DNA from: Paraburkholderia sp. BL21I4N1
GTDB taxonomy: Bacteria; Pseudomonadota; Gammaproteobacteria; Burkholderiales; Burkholderiaceae
Assembly: GCF_002973525.1 (NCBI RefSeq)
Contig: NZ_PVEN01000004.1
Location: 310,001-374,000, forward strand
Reading direction: 5' to 3'
Length of the DNA: 64,000 nt
In this document: piece after piece, positions 28,410 through 37,473 of the stretch
Layout: every line of letters begins with the position of its first letter
How positions within the stretch are numbered: position 1 is the stretch's first letter
Program-made: the position numbers and the translations under genes
The notes under the pieces: generated by a model
What the model saw: the letters and a program-made list of their open reading frames with translations, nothing else
What the model was told of the DNA's origin: nothing
The model's database searches: none

Positions 28410-28473
28410 TGAGACTCCTTGGTAGTTGTTGTTGCTATGTGAGTTCTATTTCAATCCGACCTGCTTCGGCGGC

Positions 28474-28959
28474 TCAGTTCGGTTCCAGCACGACAAGCTG
28501 GCCTTTCACGGCGACCGCCGCTGCGCTATTGCTCACGCCGCAGGTGAAATCCGTCGGCGAGTTGGTCTCGGTGCTATGAAAACGCGTCTGCACGTCGATC
28601 ACCGCGTTCGCGTTATGTTCGCGCGCCGCGGCGCGCAGCTTGCGCACCGCTTCGGCGAGCGCCGCATGGCATGCGCCATCCGGCGTGTTGACCTGACGGG
28701 CGATCCGCACCGAATACGACACATCGCCCAGTTGGGTCCTCACCGCTGGGTGATCCTGCGGGCCGAAATACACCTGCACGCTCTCGGCCGGTTGACCGCC
28801 CGCCGCGGTCGGCGCCACCTGCTTGCGGAAATGCACCGGCTCGCCACCGCCCGATTGACCACCCGCCGCATTCAGCGGCACCGTCAACACCTGCGTCGCG
28901 CAGCCCGTCTGCGTCAGCGCCACGACCGCCAGCGCGCCCAACACACCTATCTTTTTCAT
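28474..28959 (-). CDS. Small exported protein of the pigment locus, paralogue 2 (possible lipoprotein)
   Basis: A 161-residue protein whose N-terminus (MKKIGVLGALAVVALTQTGC) is hydrophobic and ends in Cys, a possible though imperfect lipobox. The C-terminal block NAVIDVQTRF...TDFTCG matches the adjacent paralogue. It lies 37 bp downstream of the last ketosynthase gene of the operon on the same strand, so it is likely co-transcribed. The start at 28959 is preferred because the longer frame would begin inside the operon's end with a charged leader. Function unknown; envelope location inferred. Confidence 0.78.
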   Translation of the reverse strand: MKKIGVLGALAVVALTQTGCATQVLTVPLNAAGGQSGGGEPVHFRKQVAPTAAGGQPAESVQVYFGPQDHPAVRTQLGDVSYSVRIARQVNTPDGACHAALAEAVRKLRAAAREHNANAVIDVQTRFHSTETNSPTDFTCGVSNSAAAVAVKGQLVVLEPN

Positions 28960-28996
28960 TGTTATCACCCTCGGTTTTTTAGATTTCGCGGCCGTG

Positions 28997-30250
28997 TCAG
29001 CCGCCTTGCCACGCTTCAAACATCAGGCTCGCGCAACTGCCGCCGAACCCAAATGAAACCGACATCGCCGTCTCGATCCGCGCCTCGCGCGTAGTGCGCA
29101 CGAGCGGCAAATCGCCCAGCTCCGGCTCCGGCGTCTCAATGCCCGCCGTTCCCGCGATAAAACCGTCGCGCATCATCAGCAACGTATAGATCGCCTCATG
29201 CGCGCCGCACGCGCCGAGCGGATGCCCGGTCATGCCCTTGGTCGACGAGAACGCCGGCACGCCATGCCCGGAAGACCGGTCGGACGCGGCGCCGAACACG
29301 TCGCCTAGCGCGCGCAGTTCTTCGACGTCGCCGAGCGGCGTCGACGGGGCGTGCGCGTTGATGTAGTCGGGCCGCTTGCCCGCTTCGTTCAGCGCACCGC
29401 GCATGGCCCGCGCAATACCGGCCGCGCGCGGCGCGACCATACCGGCGCTGTCGGTGCAGTCGCCGAAGCCGGTCAGCTCCGCGTAGATGCGCGCGCCGCG
29501 CGCCAGCGCGTGGTCGCGCGCTTCGAGCACCAGCACGCCGGCGCCCGCCGCAATCACGAAGCCGTCGCGCGCGGTGTCGTACGGCCGCGAGGCGTGCTGA
29601 GGCGTGTCGTTGAAGCGCCGCGACAACGCGCCCATCGAATCGAACATCAGCGTCATGTTGTCGTGCAGCGATTCGCTGCCGCCGGCCAGCACGATCTGCT
29701 GGCGGCCGCTCTGAATCAGTTGCATGGCCTGCCCGATCGCGAGCGCCGACGTGGTGCAGGCCGACGACGGCGAGTAGCTGACGCCTTCGAGTCCGAACAC
29801 CTGTGCGACATTGGCCGACGTGGTGCTGCTCATAGCATGCGGTACGACGTACGGCGGCACCTTGTCGACGCCGCGGGCGTTGGCGATCAACATGGCCGCG
29901 TCGTAGCTCTGCATGTTGCCGACGCCCGAGCCGATCACCGTGCCCGCTTGCGGCGAACGCAGCATGGTTTGCGTGAGACCGGCGTCGTCGATCGCCCGGC
30001 GCGCGGCGTGACACGCGAAGCGCGCGGTGTCGCCCATGAAGCGTTCGAACTTGCGCTCGAACGGCGGCTCGTGCGCGACCGACGCCACGCCCGCCACCTG
30101 CGAGCCGAAGCCGCGCTCGCGCCATGCGTCGATCCGCTCGATCCGCGAGCGGCCCGAGCGCAACGCCGCGGACACACCGTCGAGCGTATTGCCGAGACAC
30201 GACACGATCCCCATGCCGGTCACGACGACGCGTTGCAGCGCCACGCTCAT
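28997..30250 (-). CDS. Beta-ketoacyl-ACP synthase (third full-length KS of the aryl polyene operon)
   Basis: A 417-residue FabF-type condensing enzyme. The catalytic triad is intact: C165 in SPSSACTTSAL, His in INAHAPSTPLGD, and His in KGMTGHPLGACGA. The first His motif reads NAHAPSTP rather than NxHGTSTP, which is unusual. The start overlaps the stop of the preceding ketosynthase gene by ATGA. Canonical E. coli-type clusters, as I recall them, have two full KS enzymes plus a chain length factor, so this one is an extra. It may act in a specific extension or starter step. Confidence 0.88.
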   Translation of the reverse strand: MSVALQRVVVTGMGIVSCLGNTLDGVSAALRSGRSRIERIDAWRERGFGSQVAGVASVAHEPPFERKFERFMGDTARFACHAARRAIDDAGLTQTMLRSPQAGTVIGSGVGNMQSYDAAMLIANARGVDKVPPYVVPHAMSSTTSANVAQVFGLEGVSYSPSSACTTSALAIGQAMQLIQSGRQQIVLAGGSESLHDNMTLMFDSMGALSRRFNDTPQHASRPYDTARDGFVIAAGAGVLVLEARDHALARGARIYAELTGFGDCTDSAGMVAPRAAGIARAMRGALNEAGKRPDYINAHAPSTPLGDVEELRALGDVFGAASDRSSGHGVPAFSSTKGMTGHPLGACGAHEAIYTLLMMRDGFIAGTAGIETPEPELGDLPLVRTTREARIETAMSVSFGFGGSCASLMFEAWQGG

Positions 30251-31473
30251 CGAACGCGCCTGAAAATCAGCGACGTGTTGATGCCGCCGAACGCGAAATT
30301 GTTGCTCATCACGTAGTCGGCGTCGATCTCACGGCCCGTGCCGACGATGTAATCGAGCGGCGCGCAAGCCGGATCCACGTTGCTCAGGTTCAGGGTTGGC
30401 GCGTACCAGTTGCGCTTCATCATTTCGATGGTCCACCACGCTTCGAGCGCGCCGCACGCGCCGAGCGTGTGGCCGACATAGCTCTTCAGCGAACTGATCG
30501 GCATGTGCGCACCGAAGGTCTGCGCGGTCGCATGGCTTTCGGCGATATCGCCGCGATCCGTCGAGGTGCCGTGCGCGTTCACGTACTGAATCGCGTCGGG
30601 CGACAGTTGCGCATCGCGCAACGCGAGTTGCATGGCGAGCGCCATGGTTTCGGCGGTCGGCTGGGTCATATGCGCGCCGTCCGAATTGCAGCCGAAGCCG
30701 ACGATTTCCGCGTGAATCCGCGCCCCGCGCGCGACCGCGTGTTCGTATTCCTCGAGCACCAGCGTGGCCGCGCCTTCGCCGACCACGAGGCCGTCGCGCG
30801 CGGCATCGAAAGGACGCGGCGTCAGATGCGGCTCGTCGTTGCGCGTGCTGGTCGCGTACAGCGTGTCGAACACGGCGACCGCCGGGCCCGACAGTTCTTC
30901 CGCGCCGCCCGCCAGCATCAGCGTCTGCTTGCCGCTCTGGATCGCCTCGTACGCGTAGCCGATCGCCTGGCTGCCCGACGCGCAGGCGCACGAGGTCGGA
31001 ATGATCCGTCCTTTGAGATCCCAGAACAGGCTCACGTTGACCGCCGTGGTGTGCGGCATCATCTGCACGTAGCTGTTCGACGTGACGTCGCCCATCGAGC
31101 CGGTTTCGAGCATCGTGCCGAACGCGCGGATCGGTTGCACCGAGCCCGACGACGAACCGTAGGCGACGCCCATGCGGCCGTCCTTGATGGTGTCGTTGTC
31201 GGCAAGGCCGGCATCGGCCAGCGCGAGTTCGCTGGCGCGCACCGAGTACATCGACACCGGGCCCATCGAACGGGTCTTCTTGCGCGGGTAATGCGCGGGC
31301 GCCTTGAATTCCGGCAACGGACACGCGAGCCGCGTATGCAGCGATTCGAAGTAATCCCATTCGGGCATCCGGCGCACCGCGTTCACGCCGCTTTTCAGGC
31401 GCGGCTCGATGACGTCCCAGCTATCGCCGAACGCCGTGACGCCGCCCATGCCGGTAATGACGACACGCTTCAT
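30247..31473 (-). CDS. Beta-ketoacyl-ACP synthase of aryl polyene biosynthesis
   Basis: A 408-residue FabF/FabB-type KS. Active-site Cys164 is in PTSCACASGSQAIG, with His residues in VNAHGTSTDRGD and KSYVGHTLGACGA. It extends the polyene chain on the dedicated ACPs. The start ATG at 31473 overlaps the ketoreductase stop (TGATG). By position next to the ketoreductase it corresponds to ApeR in E. coli-type clusters; this assignment is inference because three KS genes are present. Confidence 0.9.
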   Translation of the reverse strand: MKRVVITGMGGVTAFGDSWDVIEPRLKSGVNAVRRMPEWDYFESLHTRLACPLPEFKAPAHYPRKKTRSMGPVSMYSVRASELALADAGLADNDTIKDGRMGVAYGSSSGSVQPIRAFGTMLETGSMGDVTSNSYVQMMPHTTAVNVSLFWDLKGRIIPTSCACASGSQAIGYAYEAIQSGKQTLMLAGGAEELSGPAVAVFDTLYATSTRNDEPHLTPRPFDAARDGLVVGEGAATLVLEEYEHAVARGARIHAEIVGFGCNSDGAHMTQPTAETMALAMQLALRDAQLSPDAIQYVNAHGTSTDRGDIAESHATAQTFGAHMPISSLKSYVGHTLGACGALEAWWTIEMMKRNWYAPTLNLSNVDPACAPLDYIVGTGREIDADYVMSNNFAFGGINTSLIFRRVR

Positions 31474-32198
31474 CACACCATCCCACCGTTGACGCCGATC
31501 ACCTGACGCGTGACGTACGAGGCCGCATCCGACATCAGGAAGCTGACCACGGACGCCACCTCGGCAGGCTGGCCGACGCGGTTCATCGGCACCGTCTTCA
31601 GCGCGTGCTCGAGTTGCAGTTCCTCGAGCATGCCGGTCTCGATCAGCCCCGGCGCCACGCAGTTGACAGTGATGTTGCGCGTCGCCAGTTCGACGGCGAG
31701 CGCCTTGGTCGCGCCGATCAGGCCGGCTTTCGCCGCGCTGTAGTTGACCTGGCCGCGATTGCCCATCACGCCGGACACCGACGCGATCGTGACGATCCGG
31801 CCGCCCTTGCGAGCGCGCACCATCGGCATGGTGAGCGGATGCACGACGTTGTAAAACGAATCGAGACCGGTTTCGATCACGATGTCCCAGTCTTCTTCGC
31901 TGAGCGCGGGAAACGCGGCGTCGCGGGTCACGCCCGCGCTGCAGACGATCCCGTAGTACGGTCCATGCGCGGCGACATCCGCTTCGAGCACGTCACGGCA
32001 CACCGCCCGTTCGCGCACGTCGAATTGCAGCACGCGCGCCGTGCCGCCCTGCGCGGCGATGCCCGTCGCAACCGCTTCGGCTTCGGTGCGTCCCGTGCGG
32101 CAATGCACGGAGACGGCGAAGCCGTCGGCGGCCAACTTGTACGCAATCGCACGGCCAATGCCGCGGCTTGCGCCGGTAACGAGAACACGCCGGCTCAT
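31473..32198 (-). CDS. 3-oxoacyl-ACP reductase (ApeQ-like)
   Basis: A 241-residue short-chain dehydrogenase of the FabG type. It has the NADPH motif TGASRGIG at the N-terminus, the catalytic Ser in ASVSGVMG and the YxxxK pair in YSAAKAGL. It reduces the beta-keto group after each condensation in polyene assembly. Its start overlaps the dehydratase stop by four bases (ATGA). A GGGAG ribosome binding site lies slightly far (about 13 bases) upstream, consistent with coupled translation. Confidence 0.92.
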   Translation of the reverse strand: MSRRVLVTGASRGIGRAIAYKLAADGFAVSVHCRTGRTEAEAVATGIAAQGGTARVLQFDVRERAVCRDVLEADVAAHGPYYGIVCSAGVTRDAAFPALSEEDWDIVIETGLDSFYNVVHPLTMPMVRARKGGRIVTIASVSGVMGNRGQVNYSAAKAGLIGATKALAVELATRNITVNCVAPGLIETGMLEELQLEHALKTVPMNRVGQPAEVASVVSFLMSDAASYVTRQVIGVNGGMV

Positions 32199-32734
32199 GA
32201 ACTGAAACTCCCTTCAATGAATGACTGAAAATCGGGCGGTTGAAACACCTTGACGACGGCTTCCGCGCAATGCAGATCGCCGTGATGGATCGTGCATTCG
32301 TACGCGCCGTGGCCTTCTTCGCTGCGCAGCAGTTCGGTGACGTGAACCCGCAGTTGCGCGCCGCCGCTGAAAGTCGGCTCCAGCGCCTTGTAGCTGCGCG
32401 AGCCGAGCAGGACACCGGGCCGCGCGCGGCCGCCGCCGCGCATGGCCAGCAACGCGACGTGCGCGGCGATCGCCTGCGCCATCAGTTCGATGCCGAGCCA
32501 CGCGGGCATCGCGCCTTGCGTGTCGGCGTACCAAGCGTCGGCGTGGACCGTGGCGCGCGCGCTTAACGTGTCTTCGTCGAAGGCTTCCACGGCATCGATC
32601 AGCAGCATCGTGCCGCGATGCGGGATGATGGCTTCGATCGGTTGACGCAGTAGCTGCTCGTGCGTTGGTGTTGGTGTCGGTATTGGCATTGCAGCCGGCG
32701 TGGTTGGGGTTAGCGTCGTCGTCATCGTGCGCAT
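32195..32734 (-). CDS. 3-hydroxyacyl-ACP dehydratase (ApeP-like, hotdog fold)
   Basis: A 179-residue hotdog protein with IIPHRGTMLLIDAVEAF and AWLGIELMAQAIAAHVALLA. It resembles the FabZ-like dehydratases of aryl polyene clusters (often annotated 3-hydroxylacyl-ACP dehydratase) that form the double bond after ketoreduction. The first ~24 residues are a Thr/Pro-rich leader, so the true start may be at 32725. The ATG at 32734 overlaps the upstream KS stop (TAATG). Confidence 0.87.
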   Translation of the reverse strand: MRTMTTTLTPTTPAAMPIPTPTPTHEQLLRQPIEAIIPHRGTMLLIDAVEAFDEDTLSARATVHADAWYADTQGAMPAWLGIELMAQAIAAHVALLAMRGGGRARPGVLLGSRSYKALEPTFSGGAQLRVHVTELLRSEEGHGAYECTIHHGDLHCAEAVVKVFQPPDFQSFIEGSFSS

Positions 32735-33918
32735 TACCGGGCCAGAATCAGGCTGACATTGCTGCCGCCGAAAGCAAACGAATTACTCATCACGTACTGC
32801 GAGTCCACGCCGCGCGGCAGAAAACGCCCGGTTTCAACGAGGTCCAATACCGGCAGCGAAGGATCGGCCTCGCCATCCCACACATGACGCGGCAACGGCA
32901 CGTCGTCGCGCGACAGTGTCAGCCACGCGAAGCCGAGTTCGGTGGCGCCGGCCGCGCCGAGCTGGTGGCCGGTCAACGGCTTGGTGCCGCTCGCCGCGAC
33001 GCCTTCGGGGAACACGCGCGCCATCAGGCCGGCTTCCATCTCGTCGTTCTTGCGTGTGGCGGTGGCGTGCAGATTCACATAGCCGATCGCCGACGGCGCG
33101 ACGCCCGCCTCCGCGAGCGCTTCGCGCAGCGCCAGTTCGCCGCCCACGCCTTGCGGGTCCGGCGCCGAAATGTGATGCGCGTCGCTCGATTCGCCGACGC
33201 CCGCGAGCCGCACCGGCGCTTCGTCGCGGCTCATCAGAAACACCGCGGCGCCTTCGCCGACGTTGATCCCGCAACGATTGCGGCTCATCGGATTGGTGCG
33301 CACGGCGCTGGTCGATTCGAGCGAGGCGAAACCCTGCACCGTCAACTCGCACAGCGAATCGACGCCGCCTACCACCACCGCATCGCACAGCTGCAGTTGC
33401 AACAGACGACGCGCCGACGCAAACGCCTTGGCGCTCGACGTGCAGGCCGTCGAAATGGTGAACGCCGGTCCATGCACACCGAGCGCGGCGGCGGCGAACG
33501 GCGCGGCGGTGCCGATTTCCATCTGCCGGTAGTTGAAGTTCGCGGGTAAGCAGCCCGCTTGCGCCTGATAGACAAACGCGGCTTCGGCCGCTTCGATGCC
33601 CGACGTGCTGGTGCCGAGCACCACACCAATCCGGTGCGCGCCGTAACGCTCGCGTGCGACATCGACGGCGGGTGCGATCTGCGTCAACGCGGCGAGCAGC
33701 AGACGGTTGTTGCGGCAGTCGTAACGCGCGAGTTCGGCGGACGGCGCCAGATCGAGCGGCGCGAGCACGCTGCCGACGAACGCCTCGCCGATGCCCGTAT
33801 GCGCGCTCGCCATGCCGGGCGATTGCGCGGCGGCCAGTGCGGGAACGATGTGAGCGAGGTCGCCGCCGAGCGCGTTGATCATGCCGAGCGCGTGCAAATA
33901 AACTGATGGCGCTTTCAT
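32734..33918 (-). CDS. Beta-ketoacyl-ACP synthase (ApeO-like)
   Basis: A 394-residue condensing enzyme. Active-site C159 is in STACTSSAKAFA, with His in VNLHATATRKND and KPLTGHQLGAAGA. The NLHATATRKNDxE motif (instead of GTSTPxxD) is typical of the FabB-like KS that sits between the exporter and dehydratase genes in aryl polyene clusters, where ApeO pairs with the chain length factor ApeC. Its start is preceded by a perfect AGGAGGG ribosome binding site inside the MMPL gene end (ATGA overlap). The longer open frame is an artefact of GC-rich sequence. Confidence 0.9.
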   Translation of the reverse strand: MKAPSVYLHALGMINALGGDLAHIVPALAAAQSPGMASAHTGIGEAFVGSVLAPLDLAPSAELARYDCRNNRLLLAALTQIAPAVDVARERYGAHRIGVVLGTSTSGIEAAEAAFVYQAQAGCLPANFNYRQMEIGTAAPFAAAALGVHGPAFTISTACTSSAKAFASARRLLQLQLCDAVVVGGVDSLCELTVQGFASLESTSAVRTNPMSRNRCGINVGEGAAVFLMSRDEAPVRLAGVGESSDAHHISAPDPQGVGGELALREALAEAGVAPSAIGYVNLHATATRKNDEMEAGLMARVFPEGVAASGTKPLTGHQLGAAGATELGFAWLTLSRDDVPLPRHVWDGEADPSLPVLDLVETGRFLPRGVDSQYVMSNSFAFGGSNVSLILAR

Positions 33919-36347
33919 GCGACCCTCCTGGATTCCGATGGCATGCCGATCGGCGCGAGCAGCACCGAGACGAGAATGCCGAGCGAGAGCGTGGCGCCGA
34001 AACTCTTCAGCGCGGGCATGGCGCTCATGCCGAGCATGCCGAACGACAACAACGTGGTGGCCGACGAGAGCAGCACGCCGGTCCAGACCGCGCCGAGATC
34101 CGCATTCGCGCGCAGACAGCCTTCGCGCAGAAACACCGCATAGTTTGCGCCGACGCCGAGCACCAGCATGAGTGCGAGCCAGTTGAACAGGTTGAGCGGC
34201 ACGCGGGCGTAACCAAATGCGGCCAGCGTGACGCCCACGGCGAGTAACACGGGCAAGGTCACGGCGATGCCGCCACGCAGGCGATCGGCCAAGCGGGCTT
34301 CCTTCGGGGCGTATCGCACCACCAGCAGAATCAGCACCAGCACAAGCGCGCCACCGAGCCACCAACCGCTATCCACGCGATACGCGCCGAACAGCTTCGA
34401 CACGCTCGCGGCCTTGTCGACGAACACGACACCCGGCAGACTTTGCGCCGTCGCGATCAAGGCGGGTTCATTCCGCAGCGTCACGCCCTGCGGAATCACG
34501 ACGGCGGCGTACGCTTTCGTAGCAGGATCCACTTCGCCGAGCCACAAATGCCGGTACGGTTGCGACCACGGTGCAGCGAGCCATGTGTTGACAGTCAACG
34601 GCGCTTGCGGTTTGGCGAACGCGGCGAGCCATGCATCGGCGACTTCGTCCTTGAAGCCGGCTTGCATGAGTGTCGCGCGCAACGCGGCCGGGTCGTTGAA
34701 GACATGCTGCGCGAGCAACGCATGGTCGTCATTCTGCTGTTTCGCCGAGGGCACGAATTGCGCGACCGATTGATAGTTGCCCACTTTATTCGCGGTACCG
34801 TTCAACGCATCCAGCTTCGTGCCCAGCGCTTCGGCGCGTTGCAACACGAGCTCCGGCGTCTCGCCGCGCACGACGAAAAACTGCGCGCTGTTATCCACGC
34901 CGATCGCGTCACGCACCTTGTCCTCCTGCGCGACGAGCGACGGATCGCGCTGGATCAGCAGATGGATATCGTCGTCGCTGGTCAAACGCAGCCAGCCGGG
35001 AATCGCGACGATCAGCAGCAGCGACGCGACGAGCCACGCGCGCCGGCCGCCGATCGTGCGATGCCAGACCGTGAGCCCACGCGCCGCGCCCGCGAACAGT
35101 CGCCGCGGACTGCGCTTCGGCGGCCGCGTCAACAAGGCGGGCAACAGCCAGAGCACGGAGGCGAATGCCGTCGTGATACCCGCCATCGCAAAGCACGCAA
35201 TCTGCTTGAGCGCCGGAAACGGTACCCACATCAGGATCGCGTAGCCGAGCAGGCTGGTCGTCAATGCGACCGTCAGCGCGGGACGCACCGCGCGAGCGCC
35301 ACGCCGGGCATCCCAATCGCTGCCGGCGCCGAGATAGACCACGAAGTACTGGATCGAATAGTCAACGGCCTCGCCAATCAAACTCGCGCCGAACACCAGC
35401 GTCAACAGATGCAGTTTGCCGAACACCAGCATCGTCACGGCCAGTGCGCAGACAATGCCGAGCGCCGTCGATACGAAGCCGAGCAGCAGCAGACGCGGCG
35501 AACGGAACACCCACATCATCAGCAGCGCGATGCCGCACAGCGACGCGACGCCGATCAGATGCACCTCATGTTCGGAAGCGCTGCGCGCCGATTCCGCGTA
35601 GAACACCGCGCCGGTTCGCGCGACCGAGACGTCGGGGAACGACTGCTTCAGTTGCTGTTCGCCTTGGGCGAGCGCGGCAAGCACGGCATGCTGTGTCCTG
35701 GTTTCGTAGGCCGAGCCCGGCAAGGTCGCGACGATCAGCACGCTGGTCGCGTCGCCGCGATGCGATACCAGCAGGTTGTCTTCGAGTTCGAGGTTCGAGG
35801 TGGCGAGCGGCAGGCCGTTCAGCCAGTGTTCGAGCCAGCCGAAGGGATCGTCGGCAAGTGGCGTCGTCAGGCCACTTTGTAACGGGCTGTAGATGCGTTG
35901 CGCAAGGGCGTCGTGCAGGGTCGATTGTCGTGGCGCGGCGAGCGCCGCGCGATCGCCCGGCGTCAGCAGCCCAAAGCGATACGGCATATACAACGCGCCG
36001 ATCTGCGACAGATCGAACGGCGGCAACTCCGCCGTCACCGAACCAAACGCCCGGCTCTGCCGCAGCGAACCGCCCAATTGCCGGGCCGCGGCCTTCGCAT
36101 GCGCGTCGTCCTTGCTGGTGACGAGAAACACCGTGCGATCGCCGAGCGCGCTCGCCAACGTATCGACCGCCTGTTCGGCGACCGGGTCGGCCTCGGTGGC
36201 CGGCAACAGCGCGAGCAGATTGGTCTGCAACGGCGACGGTCCCGTGAAGCGCCAGCCGCAGTACAGCGTCGCGACCAGCGCGAGCAGCAGCCACGCGGCG
36301 CGCATGCTCCACGTCTGTTTCGCGGACCGCGGTTGCAGCATGTCCAT
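33915..36347 (-). CDS. MMPL/RND-family exporter (ApeM-like)
   Basis: An 810-residue inner-membrane protein with the two-fold RND arrangement: one helix, a periplasmic domain, five to six helices (SPRLLLLGFVSTALGIVCAL ... FGASLIGEAVDYSIQYFVVY), a second periplasmic domain and another helix group (ALMLVLGVGANYAVFLREG). Paired with a LolA-like carrier, it is thought to move the lipid-linked polyene across the envelope. The start overlaps the lolA-like stop (TAATG). Confidence 0.9.
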   Translation of the reverse strand: MDMLQPRSAKQTWSMRAAWLLLALVATLYCGWRFTGPSPLQTNLLALLPATEADPVAEQAVDTLASALGDRTVFLVTSKDDAHAKAAARQLGGSLRQSRAFGSVTAELPPFDLSQIGALYMPYRFGLLTPGDRAALAAPRQSTLHDALAQRIYSPLQSGLTTPLADDPFGWLEHWLNGLPLATSNLELEDNLLVSHRGDATSVLIVATLPGSAYETRTQHAVLAALAQGEQQLKQSFPDVSVARTGAVFYAESARSASEHEVHLIGVASLCGIALLMMWVFRSPRLLLLGFVSTALGIVCALAVTMLVFGKLHLLTLVFGASLIGEAVDYSIQYFVVYLGAGSDWDARRGARAVRPALTVALTTSLLGYAILMWVPFPALKQIACFAMAGITTAFASVLWLLPALLTRPPKRSPRRLFAGAARGLTVWHRTIGGRRAWLVASLLLIVAIPGWLRLTSDDDIHLLIQRDPSLVAQEDKVRDAIGVDNSAQFFVVRGETPELVLQRAEALGTKLDALNGTANKVGNYQSVAQFVPSAKQQNDDHALLAQHVFNDPAALRATLMQAGFKDEVADAWLAAFAKPQAPLTVNTWLAAPWSQPYRHLWLGEVDPATKAYAAVVIPQGVTLRNEPALIATAQSLPGVVFVDKAASVSKLFGAYRVDSGWWLGGALVLVLILLVVRYAPKEARLADRLRGGIAVTLPVLLAVGVTLAAFGYARVPLNLFNWLALMLVLGVGANYAVFLREGCLRANADLGAVWTGVLLSSATTLLSFGMLGMSAMPALKSFGATLSLGILVSVLLAPIGMPSESRRVA

Positions 36348-37054
36348 TACGGCGCTCCGAGCAGGCCGCGCTCAGCCGGCGTCAGTTCGGCGACCGCCGC
36401 GCTCCTGGCGAAGTCGAGCGTCGTTACGTCGCCATTAGCGAGCGTGATGCGCAAGCTTTGCAGATAGTCGCCACCGCTCATCTCCAGGCCTTTGATCGAC
36501 TGCGCGATCTGCGGCTGGTTCGGCGTGAGTTGCATGCGCCATTGCGCGGCGCTGCCTTCGGCCCGCACGTCGAATTGCGAGTACAGCGCGGACAGATCGC
36601 CACCGAGCATCGCGCGCATCATCTTCGACACTTGCGCGACGCCGCGTGCGCCTTGCGCGCTGTGAGCCGTCACGCGCTGGCCCGCGGCGTTGAGTTCGGC
36701 GACGCCAGAATCAGTGATGACGTAAGTGGCCTTGTAGGGCGCGTCGATCTGCCAGATCACGCCGCGCTCGCGAAAGAACAGCAGCGAGCCGCTACTGACG
36801 AGCGGCTGCCTCATCGCGGCGAGGGTCTGCGTCTGCGTGAACTGCGCGCGCACGCCCTTGGCTTGCGCGAGATGCGTGGTGATCTGCGAGACCAGCGCGG
36901 GATTGCCCGCAGCGGATGACGGCGACGCCTGCAATGCCTCCGACGATGGCGCGGCCATCACGGACAGCGGCCATGCGAGCGCCGCCAGCATCCCGCACGC
37001 ACCGACGGCCACGCAGCCGCTCACCAGCGCCGCGCGCAAGTTCACTGTCCCCAT
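36347..37054 (-). CDS. LolA-like outer membrane lipoprotein carrier (ApeL-like)
   Basis: A 235-residue periplasmic protein with a signal sequence around residues 7-35 (CGMLAALAWPLSVMAA). The mature part follows LolA-like carriers: QITTHLAQAKGVRAQFTQTQTLAAMRQPLVSSG, then FFRERGVIWQIDAPYKATYVIT. It probably accepts the lipid-linked polyene from the MMPL exporter. The ATG at 37054 overlaps the thioesterase end by 13 bases; the longer frame would lie wholly inside the thioesterase gene. Confidence 0.85.
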   Translation of the reverse strand: MGTVNLRAALVSGCVAVGACGMLAALAWPLSVMAAPSSEALQASPSSAAGNPALVSQITTHLAQAKGVRAQFTQTQTLAAMRQPLVSSGSLLFFRERGVIWQIDAPYKATYVITDSGVAELNAAGQRVTAHSAQGARGVAQVSKMMRAMLGGDLSALYSQFDVRAEGSAAQWRMQLTPNQPQIAQSIKGLEMSGGDYLQSLRITLANGDVTTLDFARSAAVAELTPAERGLLGAP

Positions 37055-37473
37055 GCGCGCTCCAGCTTGTCGAACACCACGGGCGGCGACACGAACTGCA
37101 GCTCCTGGGTCGCGGCATCGACGGCGACCTGGATCGTATAGCCCTTCGTCAAGCGCGTACCGGACGCGCAATCGACGATTTCATAGCCTATTTTCAGGCG
37201 GTTTTCATGTTCGAGCAGTTGCGTGCGCACTTCGATCTGCTGGCCGTAGATGGCCGGTCGCACATACTTGAGATGCACCTCGACGATCGGCCACAGATAG
37301 CCGGACGCCTGCATCTCGCGATAGTCGTAATCGAAGGTACGCAGCAGCGCCGCGCGGCCGATCTCGAAGTACTTCAGATAATGGCCGTGCCAGCAGACGT
37401 TCATCGCATCGACGTCGTGGAACGGCACTTCGACCGTTGCGCTCGCGCTCGGTACTTTGCGGGACTCGCTCAT
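37042..37473 (-). CDS. 4HBT/YbgC-type acyl thioesterase (ApeK-like)
   Basis: A 143-residue hotdog thioesterase with VPFHDVDAMNVCWHGHYLKYFEIGRAALL, the family active-site region including the Asp and His. It may release misloaded acyl groups from ACP or take part in product release. The ATG at 37473 overlaps the ammonia-lyase stop by four bases (ATGA), which fixes the start. Confidence 0.9.
   Translation of the reverse strand: MSESRKVPSASATVEVPFHDVDAMNVCWHGHYLKYFEIGRAALLRTFDYDYREMQASGYLWPIVEVHLKYVRPAIYGQQIEVRTQLLEHENRLKIGYEIVDCASGTRLTKGYTIQVAVDAATQELQFVSPPVVFDKLERAWGQ

Noticed and set aside
27966..28959. Excinuclease subunit annotation for the two small exported proteins
   Set aside because: No ATP-binding or zinc-finger motif of UvrA is present and both carry export signals.
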